Origin: Lasiosphaeris hirsuta
Taxonomy: Eukaryota; Ascomycota; Sordariomycetes; Sordariales; Lasiosphaeriaceae
Length of the DNA stretch: 64,000 nt
Assembly: GCA_030549175.1 (NCBI GenBank)
Contig: JAUKUA010000007.1
Location: 558,001 to 622,000, forward strand
Direction: 5' to 3'
Both the position numbers and the translations under genes were made by a program. Under the pieces are notes generated by a model. It had not been told where the DNA came from and made no database searches. It worked only from the letters and a program-made list of their open reading frames with translations. Positions 44,160 through 55,009 of the stretch are shown here, in pieces (the first letter of the stretch is position 1; each line of letters starts with the position of its first letter).

Positions 44160-44568
44160 GGCAGCCAGAAACAGAGCAAATGCCCCGGAACCAGCAGATT
44201 TCTTCGTCACAGCCCGCGAGACTGCGGATGATGACTACTCATGTCGCCGAACGTTATTCACCGACAGGACCAACCACCAACCCCGTTAGCTACATTTTCC
44301 AGGTAAGCCCACTGATCCATGAGGGCAACCTCCTTCTTGCATCTCCGGGACTGATTCTACCCGGCACAGCATCCATGCGTCACAGCCAAGATACTTCATG
44401 TAGTTTCCCAGAGATGCTCTTCGAACCTCAGGGTCCGCTCATCTTGCGACGGAGAGTCTGTGGTATCACAATTGGGCTGTCTTTTGGCCTTTGCATGTGG
44501 ACAATGAGACCGAACTTGTCACGGCGTACTGGACAGCCAACGGAATAACGCGCTATCTAACCGCATAG
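44160..44568 (+). pseudogene. Possible remnant of an unrecognised gene
   Basis: After a plausible intron (GTAAGC at 44302 to GCACAG near 44368), one frame reads FPRDALRTSGSAHLATESLW and WPLHVDNETELVTAYWTANG, ending at a TAG near 44568. An in-frame TAG lies just before this (near 44400). The sequence is clearly protein-like but I do not recognise it, and no start was found. Confidence 0.3.
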
Positions 44569-44654
44569 AACTGCCACCTCCTTGGGGCGGGAAGATTTCG
44601 GAATAATTAGCCGAGCACCTCCTAAGGTAAGCACCTCACCAACCTTAGTACCTA

Positions 44655-47600
44655 CTACATAGCACCCATTAGATCCCTCTCCATCCTTTTCCACACCGAA
44701 GTCCCTTCGTCACTGTTTAAGCTGCCAAGGAATGCAGTTGCTAAGACGTGATGTTCTCTCCGCCAGTCTAGGGGCATGATCCATCGCCGTTTGGCCATGT
44801 CCATGATGGTTTTGGCGCGAATGTCCCTTATCCTGGACCTTGCCTGCAGAAGCAGCTCAAGGACTTCTGTGGCGTATGAGTTTTGAATATCGAATTTCTC
44901 GGGGAGTGCTTGAACGTTTCCACCGGTGTCCCCGTCATCTGCGTCTTCAGACGGTTTCATATACTGGAATTCGAGGGAGCTCTCGTCAACTCCATCACCC
45001 TCCCTGTTTTTTCCTTTGTTACTCTCCTCGGACTCCTTTTTAGGGGCCAGACGCCCCTTTACACGGAGGACCTAGGTAGTAAACGTTTCAATCAGCACCT
45101 ATCTCTCCCACCGGTGTTAAATGGCAAAGCTCGTACCCTATCCGCAAGCCGACTCTTCATGTACTTGCTTCCCCCAACAGACAGGTGATATGATATCGTG
45201 GAGTCAAGCCACCTCAGGGAACGGTTAAGATCGCCGACGGCGGTTTGAACCAGGTTTGCTTCAAAAAGCACATCCAAGAGGCTTTTGTCACTCCCTTCGC
45301 GAAGCTCCTCTTCGGTGAAGGCAGCGCCAGGGGAGAGTTCTGCGACCTTGCGTCGGAATTCTGCGTCAGAAGCATTTGGGATCTCGTCAAAATCGAGCAC
45401 TGCAGTAGATACCGCGTTTAATCAGCACTCAAACGTAAACACACAGTCGGAGGGGTACTTACGCTCGCCCTTCCCTTCGAGTGATTTGATGTTGGCCAAG
45501 TGCGGATCTATCAGTTGCAGAAAAAGAAATAAAAGAGTCCCATTCCGTGCGTAGACTTGCTGCTGGTGGGCGTACTCGCAATATCCGGTCTTTAGCGCCA
45601 GGAGCAGGACATCGGCCCGGGATGGAAGGCATTCGGACGCTGCCCCGTCTTGATCTCCTGGCCAACTCTGAAGCAGTCGGTACAGATTGTGCAGTAAGTC
45701 AAAGAACGGCTCGGCCTCGTTGTCTTCTGATCCGACGCACAACTCAAACGCTTTGAGTGCGTGCTTGGCCGCCTCCTCCGCGCTCCCGAGTCGGAGGAGA
45801 CATGTAGTGCGGCATAGAACCCAAAAGGCACGATCAAGCGCCGGGTCCAAGTCGCTGGCTACAAGGTCCAAGTATGCGAGACAGCCCGTCCACTCCTCTT
45901 TCCAGATCAAGGCTTGAGCCTGGAATTTGTTTTGCTGCCGTCCATGCTGTCCCCGTTCAGCCACGTTGAGGAGAAGGCGTGGCCAGTCTATCTTGAGCCA
46001 CCGTGCACTCGCCGCTTCGTATTCCTCCCTCACGCCCTCCCACCCACACTTCTCTTTCCGCATCCTGGCCAGAGCTTTGGAGAACGGCGCAGCCTGGACT
46101 AGCAGCAGTCTGTCCCTTTTTATCAGCCTATAAGTCTCCTCTGCCTCCGGTGCCCCCTCATCGGCCGGCCACGGCACGCCGTCGTCGTCGGGATCCCACC
46201 CCACCAACCGCATCTGCAAGAGCTGTCGCGATGACAGTCTCGCAAGAAATGTGGGAATACCGTTAGCGATAGCACTGGCCATGTCGCCCAACTGAGCATT
46301 CACCGTAGCCATGGCGCGCTCGACACTCTCGTCGCTCACGAACCCCCACATTCTACCCCTTCGCACCACAGCGCCAAACCGCTTCATGAAGTCGCCCAAC
46401 GGAGCAAGCTCACGTATCTCCCCGAGAACGCCCATTTCGCTAAAGTCAGCCTCAAGACCAGCGTTGGGCCACTTGAGCTGCAACCCGACGATTTCTTTCG
46501 CGGCTCTGATTTGCACAGGGAGGTTCTGCTTGACCAACTGATCCTGCACGTTTTGGAACATGGCCATCTCGTCGGCCCTCTTGTCGTGGACAACATCCAT
46601 GGCATGGAGAAGCAACACGCAAATCTTGACCCAGCAGTTAAACTCAACATGGTCCTCCCGGTGCCGGAACGACCGACACAGCCAGTTGACACACGAAAAG
46701 ACAAGGTCAAAGACGGCCCAATACGCCCTCGGCAGCGTGATCGCCGTCTTAAAAACCTCGGCATCCTGCTCACCGGGCGGATTTCCGTGCAGGGCCCGCA
46801 GCGTGATCTTGTGCTCGCAGCTGTACCACTCCCGCAGTGTCCGGTCGTGGACGGGCGCGAGCAAGAAGACTACGTCCACGGCCGTTTGGATCATGAAGGG
46901 GTCGTCGAGGAACTGGTACTGCAGGGGCTGCCGCTCCATGAAAAAGTTGTAGAACAGCTGGGCGTACGACACGTCGTCGCTTTGGCCTCGGTCGATGGTC
47001 GCTTTCCAGTGCTCCATGGCGACGAAGAAGTTCCAGAGCCCCCACTCGACCTCTTTCTGTGCGTTGTATTCGAATAACGTGTCGATGTCGGCTCCCTCGC
47101 CAGCCGCTTTGGCTTCTCGTAGAGGCGCGGGTAGCTGCTCAGCCAGGAGGACTTCTAGTCGGTTCTGGTGGTAGGCCAAAAAGTCGTCGTTCAGTCGTCC
47201 AAGGCGTCTCGTTGAGAGGATGGGGGCAATGGCGCTACGCCGTAGGAAGAGAGCGAGTCCAGGATGAAAGCGTGCGTAGACCGCCGAGGCCGACAGCTTC
47301 TTTTTTTCGCCGTCCCAGTTGAATGCCCCGTAGAACTCCCGGTGGTCTACCAACCCGTGGACGGCGAGGAACCCGAGGAGGTCGGTCGTGTTTGTTGGGG
47401 TCTTCGCCGTCGTCAGCTCAGCCGAACCACCCCGAAATGGACCAGGAAGTTTCTTGAACATGGACTTCACGGATCGCACTGCTCTTTGCGCGGTACTGCG
47501 CAAGTGGTGCTTCCTCTCGGAGATGAAATGCATAAACGTTTCGGGATCGACGGGCGCAGCATTGGAGAACAGTGCCAGGACGAGAAGCTGGTCTTGATCC

Positions 47601-49863
47601 GCAGCTGGGAGTGAGTTGAAGACGACTCTGGCGAGGCGGTAGCCGGGAAGGGACTCGGCGATGCGGTCTGCTTCGCTGCTGGACTTCGCTACCCAGCCCA
47701 GAATGTCCAAGTTGGTGGCGAGCAATGCGTATGCGTCTTCGAGTCCATATGTCGCGATGGCTCGCCGCACCAACGCTTCAAAAGCGGGAAGATGCCAGGC
47801 CCAGCCAAGCATGGATTGCAGCAGATGCCACTGGCGGGGATTCTGCAGGTAATGTTGAACACCTGTGCGGGAGAAGAGTTGGTCGGACTTGCCGGAAAGG
47901 GTCATTATCGGGACGTCGTCTAGTACCGACGCGAGGGTGCCTAGGGCGGTGTGTGAGCCGACGCAGACGGCCGCGTTGGAAGCGGCCAGGTTGTGGATGA
48001 GCATTGGAATAAGAGGGTTCATCACTGCCGTCGTGCCGGAAATGAGATGCAGCGGGATCCCGTCCAGGATGATCATGTTGTCCATGCATGTGCTTCTGCG
48101 GGGCTTGGGATCGTGCTCCTGCAGCATGGTGTTGAGCTGCAAGAACTCGAGAACCGTGTTGAGGAAGTCGGGCAGAGACTTGATCGACTCGTGTACCATG
48201 CCCATTCTCTCTCCAAAGAGCTGCACCTTTGCGCCGTACAGCAGGTTGTCGGATGTCGGTGGCGTGTTTTGATCATCTCGCCATTGGACATGGACGGTCG
48301 ACTTGGTAAGTCCGGACTCGCGCCACCAATTTGCTGCTTGCTCAAAGAAGCGTTCCTTTCCGGCACCCAGGTCCTCTTCTACCAGCAAGACGTTTTTCTC
48401 TCTGGTCAGGAGAAGCGTCTCGGCGCGAAATATATCAGCTTCGAATGTAGGGAGTGGTCCGAGATGAAGGCCTCTCGACGACACGCTCGACGCCGAGGAC
48501 GTCGAGGCAAAATCGTCTACTTCGGCATTAGCTAGTCCCCGAATGTCAAGGGCCGCGCGTCTCTCCTCGGAAGTTAGTGGCACGAGAGCGGAATACTCGG
48601 CCTCGAAAGAAGGGCTAGTCGACATGTACGTCACAGGTACAAACCAGTCGACGAGGTCAAGCGGAATACCGAACATCCCTATCCGGCGCCGGTTCTCCCG
48701 GAGAGCCCGTCGGCCTTCTGCCGCGGAGGCGGCGAAGCAAAGTCGGTCCAAGAGGAGGCTTCGGTAGAACTGGCCCATGAATATGGATGCGGCGCTCTCC
48801 AGGACCTTGTACGACATGGCAACCACGAGCGGGATTCCGGCCGCCACAAAGACCTTTGCGAGATTGGCCTGCAGGCCCGAATCGCTGCGGGCCGACTCGC
48901 AGGCATTGAGAACGACGGCAGGGATTTTATAGCTGCGCAGCTGCTTGGCGACCTGGGCTGCTGACACTTTACCGTAGTCGCCAAAGGAATCGGGGAGAAA
49001 GTGAAGCTTCGCCCTGATAATGGCGTTCAAATGTTGTCAATCAGCAAATACGATGGATGTCTGTGACATTTGAAACAAGAGCCTCACTTTTGTGCTGATT
49101 TCTTGCCCCGGGTCACCCCGGAGCCGGAGCTTGAAGCCGACCCATGGACGTCCAAGTGGACGAGATGGAAGAACTTGCCTCGCGCCGCGGCGTCCTCGAG
49201 GTGCTGCCTCAAACCTTGCCATGTCCCTGGCCGAGCGACCTCGATGCTGATCAAGTCATCAGGGAAGGACCCGGCAATCGAAAACAGCGGCCGAACTGCG
49301 AGTCGGTGGCTGACATCGTCTTTTTCCCGATCCAGTATGTCGGGCCGCGAAACAAACAGCAGGATGTTGAAGGTCTTGGACCCCCTGAGTGGGATCAGGT
49401 CGTCGACCCAATTGTGTGCGAGCATGGCAGAACATTCCACTGTGCGGCTAACCCGCACTGAGGTCTCGTCAGCCGAGAGTCTTTCACCTGTTTGCTCCAA
49501 GACTTCCCAGTGCAGGGAGTGGAAAGCGGATGACTCGACGTCGCGTTCAAGGATTCGGACGTTCTGAAACCGCCCATTCGCTGCGCCGTCGATGGGTTTA
49601 GGAATCCTGTCGCGAAGAAGAGAAGAGTACCTGGCGAGATAGTCTCTGGCACGATCTGCCTTTGCATTGTCGAAAGGCTCTTCCAGTGGATAGGTCTGGA
49701 GATACCATCTCAGCAGATCTTCGTCTTCGGTTGCCGGTGTGGGGAACGAAAGTTTGCCGGGCAAATCTGACACTTCGAATGACCAGCCGCTGTCAGTCTC
49801 CGACTCGGTTTCGTGGATGATGATGCTCGATTCCATTTTAAGAGTTTGAAATTCGAAAACCAT
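44655..49863 (-). CDS. CHAT-protease / STAND-like protein, 1668 aa (4 exons)
   Basis: Coding segments on the minus strand: 49863-49088, 49013-45463, 45399-45137 and 45071-44655. The introns (74, 63 and 65 nt) are GTGAGG-TCAG, GTAAGT-GCAG and GTACGA-CTAG, and the phases agree throughout. Residues about 165-390 form a CHAT domain, a caspase-fold protease. The catalytic His240 lies in HLDVHG and Cys297 in VVLNACESA, and intron 1 falls between them. Next is a STAND/NLR-like NTPase region. Its Walker A is degenerate (EEDLGAGKER at about 472-481, no Ser/Thr after the Lys), with a Walker B-like MIILDG near 572. The remaining 1000 residues are helical, TPR-like (AEEAAKHALKAFELCVG), ending in an acidic/Lys-rich part. 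Architecture suggests a sensor whose repeats control a protease. The 50253-51188 gene starts 389 bp away in the opposite direction. It appears intact despite its decayed surroundings. Confidence 0.85.
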
Positions 49864-50252
49864 CTACCTATCTAGGTAGATAGCTGAGTAGGGAACAAAA
49901 TGAGGTCGTGGGATATCGATAAATGTTTGGTAGTGACGAGATAATAATGTGGGATTACATGTATTAGTGGCTTTGAGAGATGCAGGCTCCGCTTTTCGTG
50001 GCTCACTAAATTCTATCAGTCAGGCCATGGTCAGGTCGAGGCTTGCGTTGCACTACCACTAGAGCTGCAGGGTGTCAGACCACCATCGCACTGGGGCAAC
50101 AGTATTCAACGACAAGGTCACACCACGCACAGCATATATCATGGAACTCAGCGTCAAAAGTTGTGTTTGCAGAACCCAAGACTTACACAACCACACTTTT
50201 TGGGTAATTGAGAAATAAACGGAAAAAGTACGTCACCGACAACATAAAAAAA
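49864..50252. promoter_or_regulatory. Shared divergent promoter region
   Basis: 389 bp separate the starts of the CHAT gene (minus) and the 311-aa gene (plus). The region must hold both promoters unless 5' leaders contain introns. A TATATA-like sequence occurs at about 50136. No known binding site was identified. Co-regulation is an inference from the arrangement. Confidence 0.55.
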
Positions 50253-51188
50253 ATGGCACTCTCAGGAAAACGCCGCTACCTCGTGCTGGATGACCCCTTA
50301 CCCAGCAGCGAAATCCCCAACATTCTTGGCATCTTGGTCAGGGACGTCGCCAACCCGCTTGACCGTTCCGCCCCTGTAGTCACCGAGGCAATCGCAGCGC
50401 GATTAAAAGACTTCACCCTCGAACCGGTCGTCCGAGTAAATGCAACCGACGTCCTCCAACAAGCGGGCTCCTCGAGCCTCGTCGTTGCCCTGCAGAAAGT
50501 CTTCAAGCTCGCGGCATCCCACGAACAGCAAACACAACTCGACATCAAGACCGCCCGCATTCGGACTGTTCGTCTTAAGGGCCACGACAAAGCGTTTGAG
50601 TGGATGAAGAAGAACTGCGCCGCCGAGATCCGCGACTTTCTCGCACAATGGAAGCACCACACGTTGTACATGGTCGTGGGCTTCAAGACGATTGTCGACG
50701 CCAATATCAGAATCGCGCATGCTGCCAGCAGGACAGTCAAGGTGGAAGGGGAGGTACCCGTTGCCCAAGCCGCGGGGATGGCAGCAGGCGTGGTGCCCCC
50801 CGTGTCGGGAAATACCGGAAACGCGTCTGTCTCGGCTACCGCGGGTTCTTGCGAGGAAATTCTATACGAAGCGACCCACGAAGGCGAGCAGATTTTCGCT
50901 GTCCAATACCGTAAAATCAACCGAGGATTCATTCTTAGACGCTTGTTTTCTAGTGGATCCATTTTGGCTGAGCCTGGAGAGTTGGTGTCCTTTGGAAAGG
51001 GGAGGGCATTAGGGGGGGACAAGTCAGAGTCAGAGTCAGAGTCGGAGTCTTTGAGTGATGAGGAGTCCGACGACGACTTGGCCATGGAGTTCCCCACTGC
51101 CGGGCTCAGCGCGATCCGCGAGGGACATGCGAGCTTTGGTATCTCGCAAACGGGCGAGGTTGAGGAGTTTCTATACAGATGTGCATAG
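50253..51188 (+). CDS. 311-aa protein divergently paired with the CHAT gene; possible gasdermin-like pore former
   Basis: A single exon. The ATG at 50253 (MALSGKRRYLVLDDPLP) is preferred over the upstream in-frame TTG. No named motif is certain. The strand-rich layout resembles fungal gasdermin-like proteins: a hydrophobic opening strand, a helical segment (KAFEWMKKNCAAEIRDFL), HTLYMVVGFKTIVDANI, a Gly/Ala/Val-rich part, then GEQIFAVQYRKI, comparable to the closing strand of a gasdermin amino domain. After this comes a basic stretch (RGFILRRLF), an acidic Ser/Glu/Asp linker at about 263-285 and a last part of about 30 residues. Fungal gasdermin-like proteins are 250-300 residues long, are released by removal of a short carboxy part, and are often encoded next to a protease gene. 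The neighbour is a CHAT protease. Family membership is a hypothesis; sequence similarity to known gasdermins is too low to claim by eye. Confidence 0.55.
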   Translation: MALSGKRRYLVLDDPLPSSEIPNILGILVRDVANPLDRSAPVVTEAIAARLKDFTLEPVVRVNATDVLQQAGSSSLVVALQKVFKLAASHEQQTQLDIKTARIRTVRLKGHDKAFEWMKKNCAAEIRDFLAQWKHHTLYMVVGFKTIVDANIRIAHAASRTVKVEGEVPVAQAAGMAAGVVPPVSGNTGNASVSATAGSCEEILYEATHEGEQIFAVQYRKINRGFILRRLFSSGSILAEPGELVSFGKGRALGGDKSESESESESLSDEESDDDLAMEFPTAGLSAIREGHASFGISQTGEVEEFLYRCA

Positions 51189-52524
51189 GCTTAAATTGGG
51201 GCCTAAATTGGTGGGTTAGTTGAGGTTGATAGCAGCAGAAACATGCAACCATCTCTTCCCAATTGCCGCCACAACAAAGTTAAGGATGGTTTTCGAAAAT
51301 GACCCTGTCCTAGGAGGCTCAGATGGGGTCAGGCTAACGTAGCTGTTTTGAACTGTGTACTCAGCGATGTGCCGAGTCGTAGCGGAGAGCATCGAGCGAG
51401 CTGAGCCGCTGGTAAAACGCCGACGCTTGATCGGTTGGCAAGGAAGGCTACCACCAAACATGGATATGGTGTCACCAACGGTGATGTCACGGCGCCGAGC
51501 AAGGACTTGGTTGATGGACTTGTTGTTGTGCGAGGAAGCTATCTGGGGAGCGGCTGGGTCCGGCTATTTTATCGTGCGTGGTCCGGGCGCTGCCCGGTCG
51601 CGCTTTGGTGCCGTGACAGTACCCCTCGCTTCAAATAGCAGCTAACCGCAGCTGCCGAAATTTAAAGTCCAAGTAATACCCCGTCGTCCAGCCCACTGCC
51701 CGTAATCGTAAGGCTGCCGTCCTATAAATGTCCCAACCCAGGTGTAACTCGTGTCTGATACTAACTGTCCAGTTCTAGTACCTGGCCAGACGCCTGTCTA
51801 AACTGTAACAATGATTTAGCAAACTATCTGCCACTAATCACTCCAAACACGTGGAGTACGCTAAGTACGCCACTTCTGCAGATGGTAAAGCGGCCCTCCC
51901 ATAACGCGATTCTAAGTCTAACCCATTATCATCTCGTCGTTACGGTCGGTGCTGTGGATAGCACGTTAAGTACCTGCCTATTATAAGTGCCCTTACTCCT
52001 CACCCTTAAGCCTCCTGCTAACCTACTCTAATATCCTCCAGGTAACGAGACCGCCGAGGTGGTTTAGGTGTCCCGTTACTTAATGGCTACCTCTTAGGAG
52101 CTAAGGGCCTGATCCACACCCCAACTAGCGGTTTGGCAAACTGCGAAAAAGAGACCTTTTGTAAGTGGGCCATGCCAAGATGTATTGTATGACCCCCCTG
52201 TATGTAGGCGAGCCGTAATAGTTAACCACATTCAAGCCACGCACCAGATTTTCACCCCACCTTGGGTATCAAAGACATCCAAGACGACTATGTGATCCTG
52301 ACTTTGTCTATCTTTTCGTTGTATTCCCTACAAAATGCCAGATATCTAAGACAGTATAACGGTCGAGCCAGCCATTGATGTGTCCATCGTTAATAGCGTG
52401 GAGAAAAGTGCAGATGACTGGCTTGAAAATAGCACCCAGGCCAGTGCCTCCTATCCGCAAGATAGAGATTCCCCCTTTTTCCATACCAGCGAGGCATAGG
52501 GCCCTCGATCCGCGGCTCTGTTGA

Positions 52525-52547
52525 CCCCCCCCCCCCCCCCCCCCCCC
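52525..52547. repeat. Poly-C homopolymer, 23 bases
   Basis: Uninterrupted run of 23 C on the plus strand in non-coding sequence. Confidence 0.9.
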
Positions 52548-52911
52548 GACTCTCTTACGAAGTAACCTGATTGTAAGACTGTCAACTCCCGAATAACGAG
52601 ACCCTCTTGGCCGTACGACGGCTATTTAGTCAACGAAAGCGTACCCTATCGAATTCTCTAGGGGAGGGGAGGTAGGAAAAAAAGAGGCCTACAGTAGCTG
52701 TGTTAATGTTGGAAGGTGGCTCTCTTAGTACGGGAAAGAAGATAACCTACACTATGGAAATACCTATAAAGGTTATGGTATGGTTTAATAAGTGTAAAGA
52801 CTATGGCCCTGGTATTACATGTCTTACTAGGGGAGATACTAGCTAGTTAGTAATTACTATACCATTGAATTCGTGGTTGTTACGTGGTAGAATGTAGATA
52901 GCTTAGATGGT

Positions 52912-52992
52912 TAGTCTGTTGTGCGCAGTCCCTGCGCTCAATTGAGCACAGGGGGTGCACTGCCATATAATGGCAGTACGCCCTCCAGACTA
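52912..52992. repeat. Foldback sequence with two internal palindromes
   Basis: Outer arms TAGTCTG (52912) and CAGACTA (ending 52992) enclose an 11-bp-arm palindrome centred on CAATTG (52931-52952, one mismatch) and a second palindrome, ACTGCCAT-ATA-ATGGCAGT (52959-52977). The arrangement could fold as a cruciform with two stems, like a small foldback transposon. Confidence 0.75.
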
Positions 52993-53248
52993 ATTACCAA
53001 CGGGCCATCCTTTACAATTTATTACACTACCATACACTACGTCATGTCAGTGTTCAGTGAAGGACCACCAAAGTAACGCTTACCAAAGCGGTCGTTTTAA
53101 CCGTAGCACATGGGTTGTTACGTGACTGTTACCACTCTTAGGTAGACCTTGCTGCGCCCCGGATTAGGTAGCGCCCCATATCCGGAGCTGGATCATAACC
53201 TCCGCATCCGGCGCTCCGTAGCCAATCGCCGTTGTGGCGACCCGTATC

Positions 53249-53281
53249 GGTAGCGTAGCGGTAGCGTAGCGGTAGCGTAGC
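53249..53281 (+). repeat. 11-bp tandem repeat, three copies
   Basis: GGTAGCGTAGC repeated three times without change. Confidence 0.9.
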
Positions 53282-54239
53282 GGCCGTTTACTTAGAGTGC
53301 TAAAGGGCCCTGTTTTACTAAAGGAAGTGAGGAATATAGTTAGTGGGTTAGTAACTACACAATGATTCTGACCGCGGGGGAGATGCCCTATAAGATAGAA
53401 GGCTCACAGCGGACTAGGTACTGAATATAGAGACTCTATAAGTACTGCTTGCTTAAAATGAGAGACTATCTATGGTAGTGGGAGAAGGGGCTTCTATAGT
53501 TGTGGTAAGCTCTCCCAGCGTATAGAATGTAAGCTAGCCCACTAGAATTTTGGTAGTACTGTAAAATTCAGGGGAGTGCCTTAGTATGTAGGGTAGTGTC
53601 CTAGTATATAAGCTAGTGCCCTAGCATATAAGCTAGTACCTAGTATGTAAGTGGTTATAAAAACAACAGTGACTTATTTTGACACAGGCTAGCCACAGTG
53701 AGGCTGAGTTATAGCAATTACAAGGCGTGTTACCTTCGATGAGCCGAACGGCAGAGCTATGATTATATAATTTAACCATACTACGGACTACCTTAGCAAT
53801 GCTATTAGTCTGATACGGGGCTTTTACATAATAATAAGGGAGATAATCTTCATAACGTAAAGTAGTAGATGGTAAGGGATGTAACTTCCCCACACCGCCT
53901 ATACCATAAAGTGCGAGGACCTGAATGATGATGCCAGTGTGGGTGCGAGGATTCGATCGAGATCTTCGAATACATCGACCCTGTTGAAACAGCGCTATAT
54001 TCTCAGAGGAGGCATCAAGCAGCGGGCGACGCTGTTGGATTGCCGGGGCTGGAGCTGTCTGGCCGACGTGGATATCATCAGTACCTCGTCTCTAGCGACG
54101 ACCTCACCGAGCTACTGGTTGATTGAAGTGAAGCGTCGCCCAATGCGTCGAAGAGGGATTTCGGGTTCTGATACCGTAAGTATCCTCAGTTATTACTCCT
54201 GGAACACATCGGAGTGACCTTGGTTGATGACCTGGGGCG

Positions 54240-54840
54240 CGAGCTTACGAGTTAGATGACGCTCGTTGGTACCGTGAAGGCACTGGATCGAGTGTGTGAA
54301 GAACTCGACAAAGAGGATTTGCATGTCGAAGCACGCCTCCGTGACTAGGTTGCTAACCTAACTTACGCTAGCGCAATAGGTATTAAACGCCTCGGCCTTG
54401 TGTGCAATGGCCTTGATCATGCGAGGAACCTTTTCCAACATTTCGCTGTCTTCTGGGTTCGCCGTCAGCTGCATGAGACATCCAATGCTCCCCCAAAAGT
54501 ACGATGTGTCCGGCTGTGATCCGAACCTCGTCTCGAAAAAGTTGACGAAGAAATGTAGATGGCGCACTGCAGGTTGGATGAGGCCGATCGAGGGAGCGAG
54601 GTTGCGGAGGAGAATCTCGACATCAGCCCAGGACTTGAAGCTTCGGACTGTTTCCACGTCGTCTGAGTCCAACGAGTCCCCCAATCTCCTCACGTGGCCG
54701 TTCCAATTGGCCTGGAAGAAGTCTGTCCTGTAGGGTTCCGACTTTCTTAGCATAGGCATGGTGGAGGACACGCCAAGTGCAGGACGAAAATTCCCCCACT
54801 TACAATTCTCCCGTCTCCATCTTGTCCGGCGAGTCGGCAA
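54240..54840 (-). pseudogene. Amino-terminal relic of a fungal NLR/NACHT-type gene
   Basis: The minus strand from about 54765 reads FFQANWNGHVRRLGDSL, SWADVEILLRNLAPSIGLI and FWGSIGCLMQLTANP with MIKAIAHKAEAF, the pattern of the helical domain (DUF7708-like) before the NACHT of fungal STAND proteins. A donor (GTAAGT near 54362) is followed by an exon-like piece (EACFDMQILFVEFF) that also fits the family. After about 54240 the frame decays and no NACHT follows. The start is unclear; ATGs near 54765 are possible. It runs head-to-head into the dipeptidyl peptidase fragment on the other strand. Confidence 0.45.
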
Positions 54841-55009
54841 TGGTCGAGTCGAGGTATTCAGGATACACCAGACTGCAATTGTCGGGAGCGGGGAAGACAG
54901 GTGAGCCTAACATTGGACGACTGATAAAAGCACACCAAGACCTCGCTCGTGTGGTTGCCCGGTTGTTGTTCATGGCGAATAGGCGTCCCAGTGCTTGGGA
55001 CACAAACCT

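Larger units (their letters stand above)
51190..53930. other. Decayed, gene-free block
   Basis: About 2.7 kb with many stops in all frames and TA-rich stretches, as expected of old, RIP-mutated repeat DNA. Small frames at 51355-51645 and 53633-53893 have no motif. Contained landmarks: C23 at 52525, two palindromes around 52912-52992 and an 11-bp tandem repeat at 53249. Confidence 0.5.

Noticed and set aside
46511..47077. Long plus-strand frames across 45.5-49 kb.
   Set aside because: They are antisense shadows of the GC-rich CHAT gene, without domains or splice logic.
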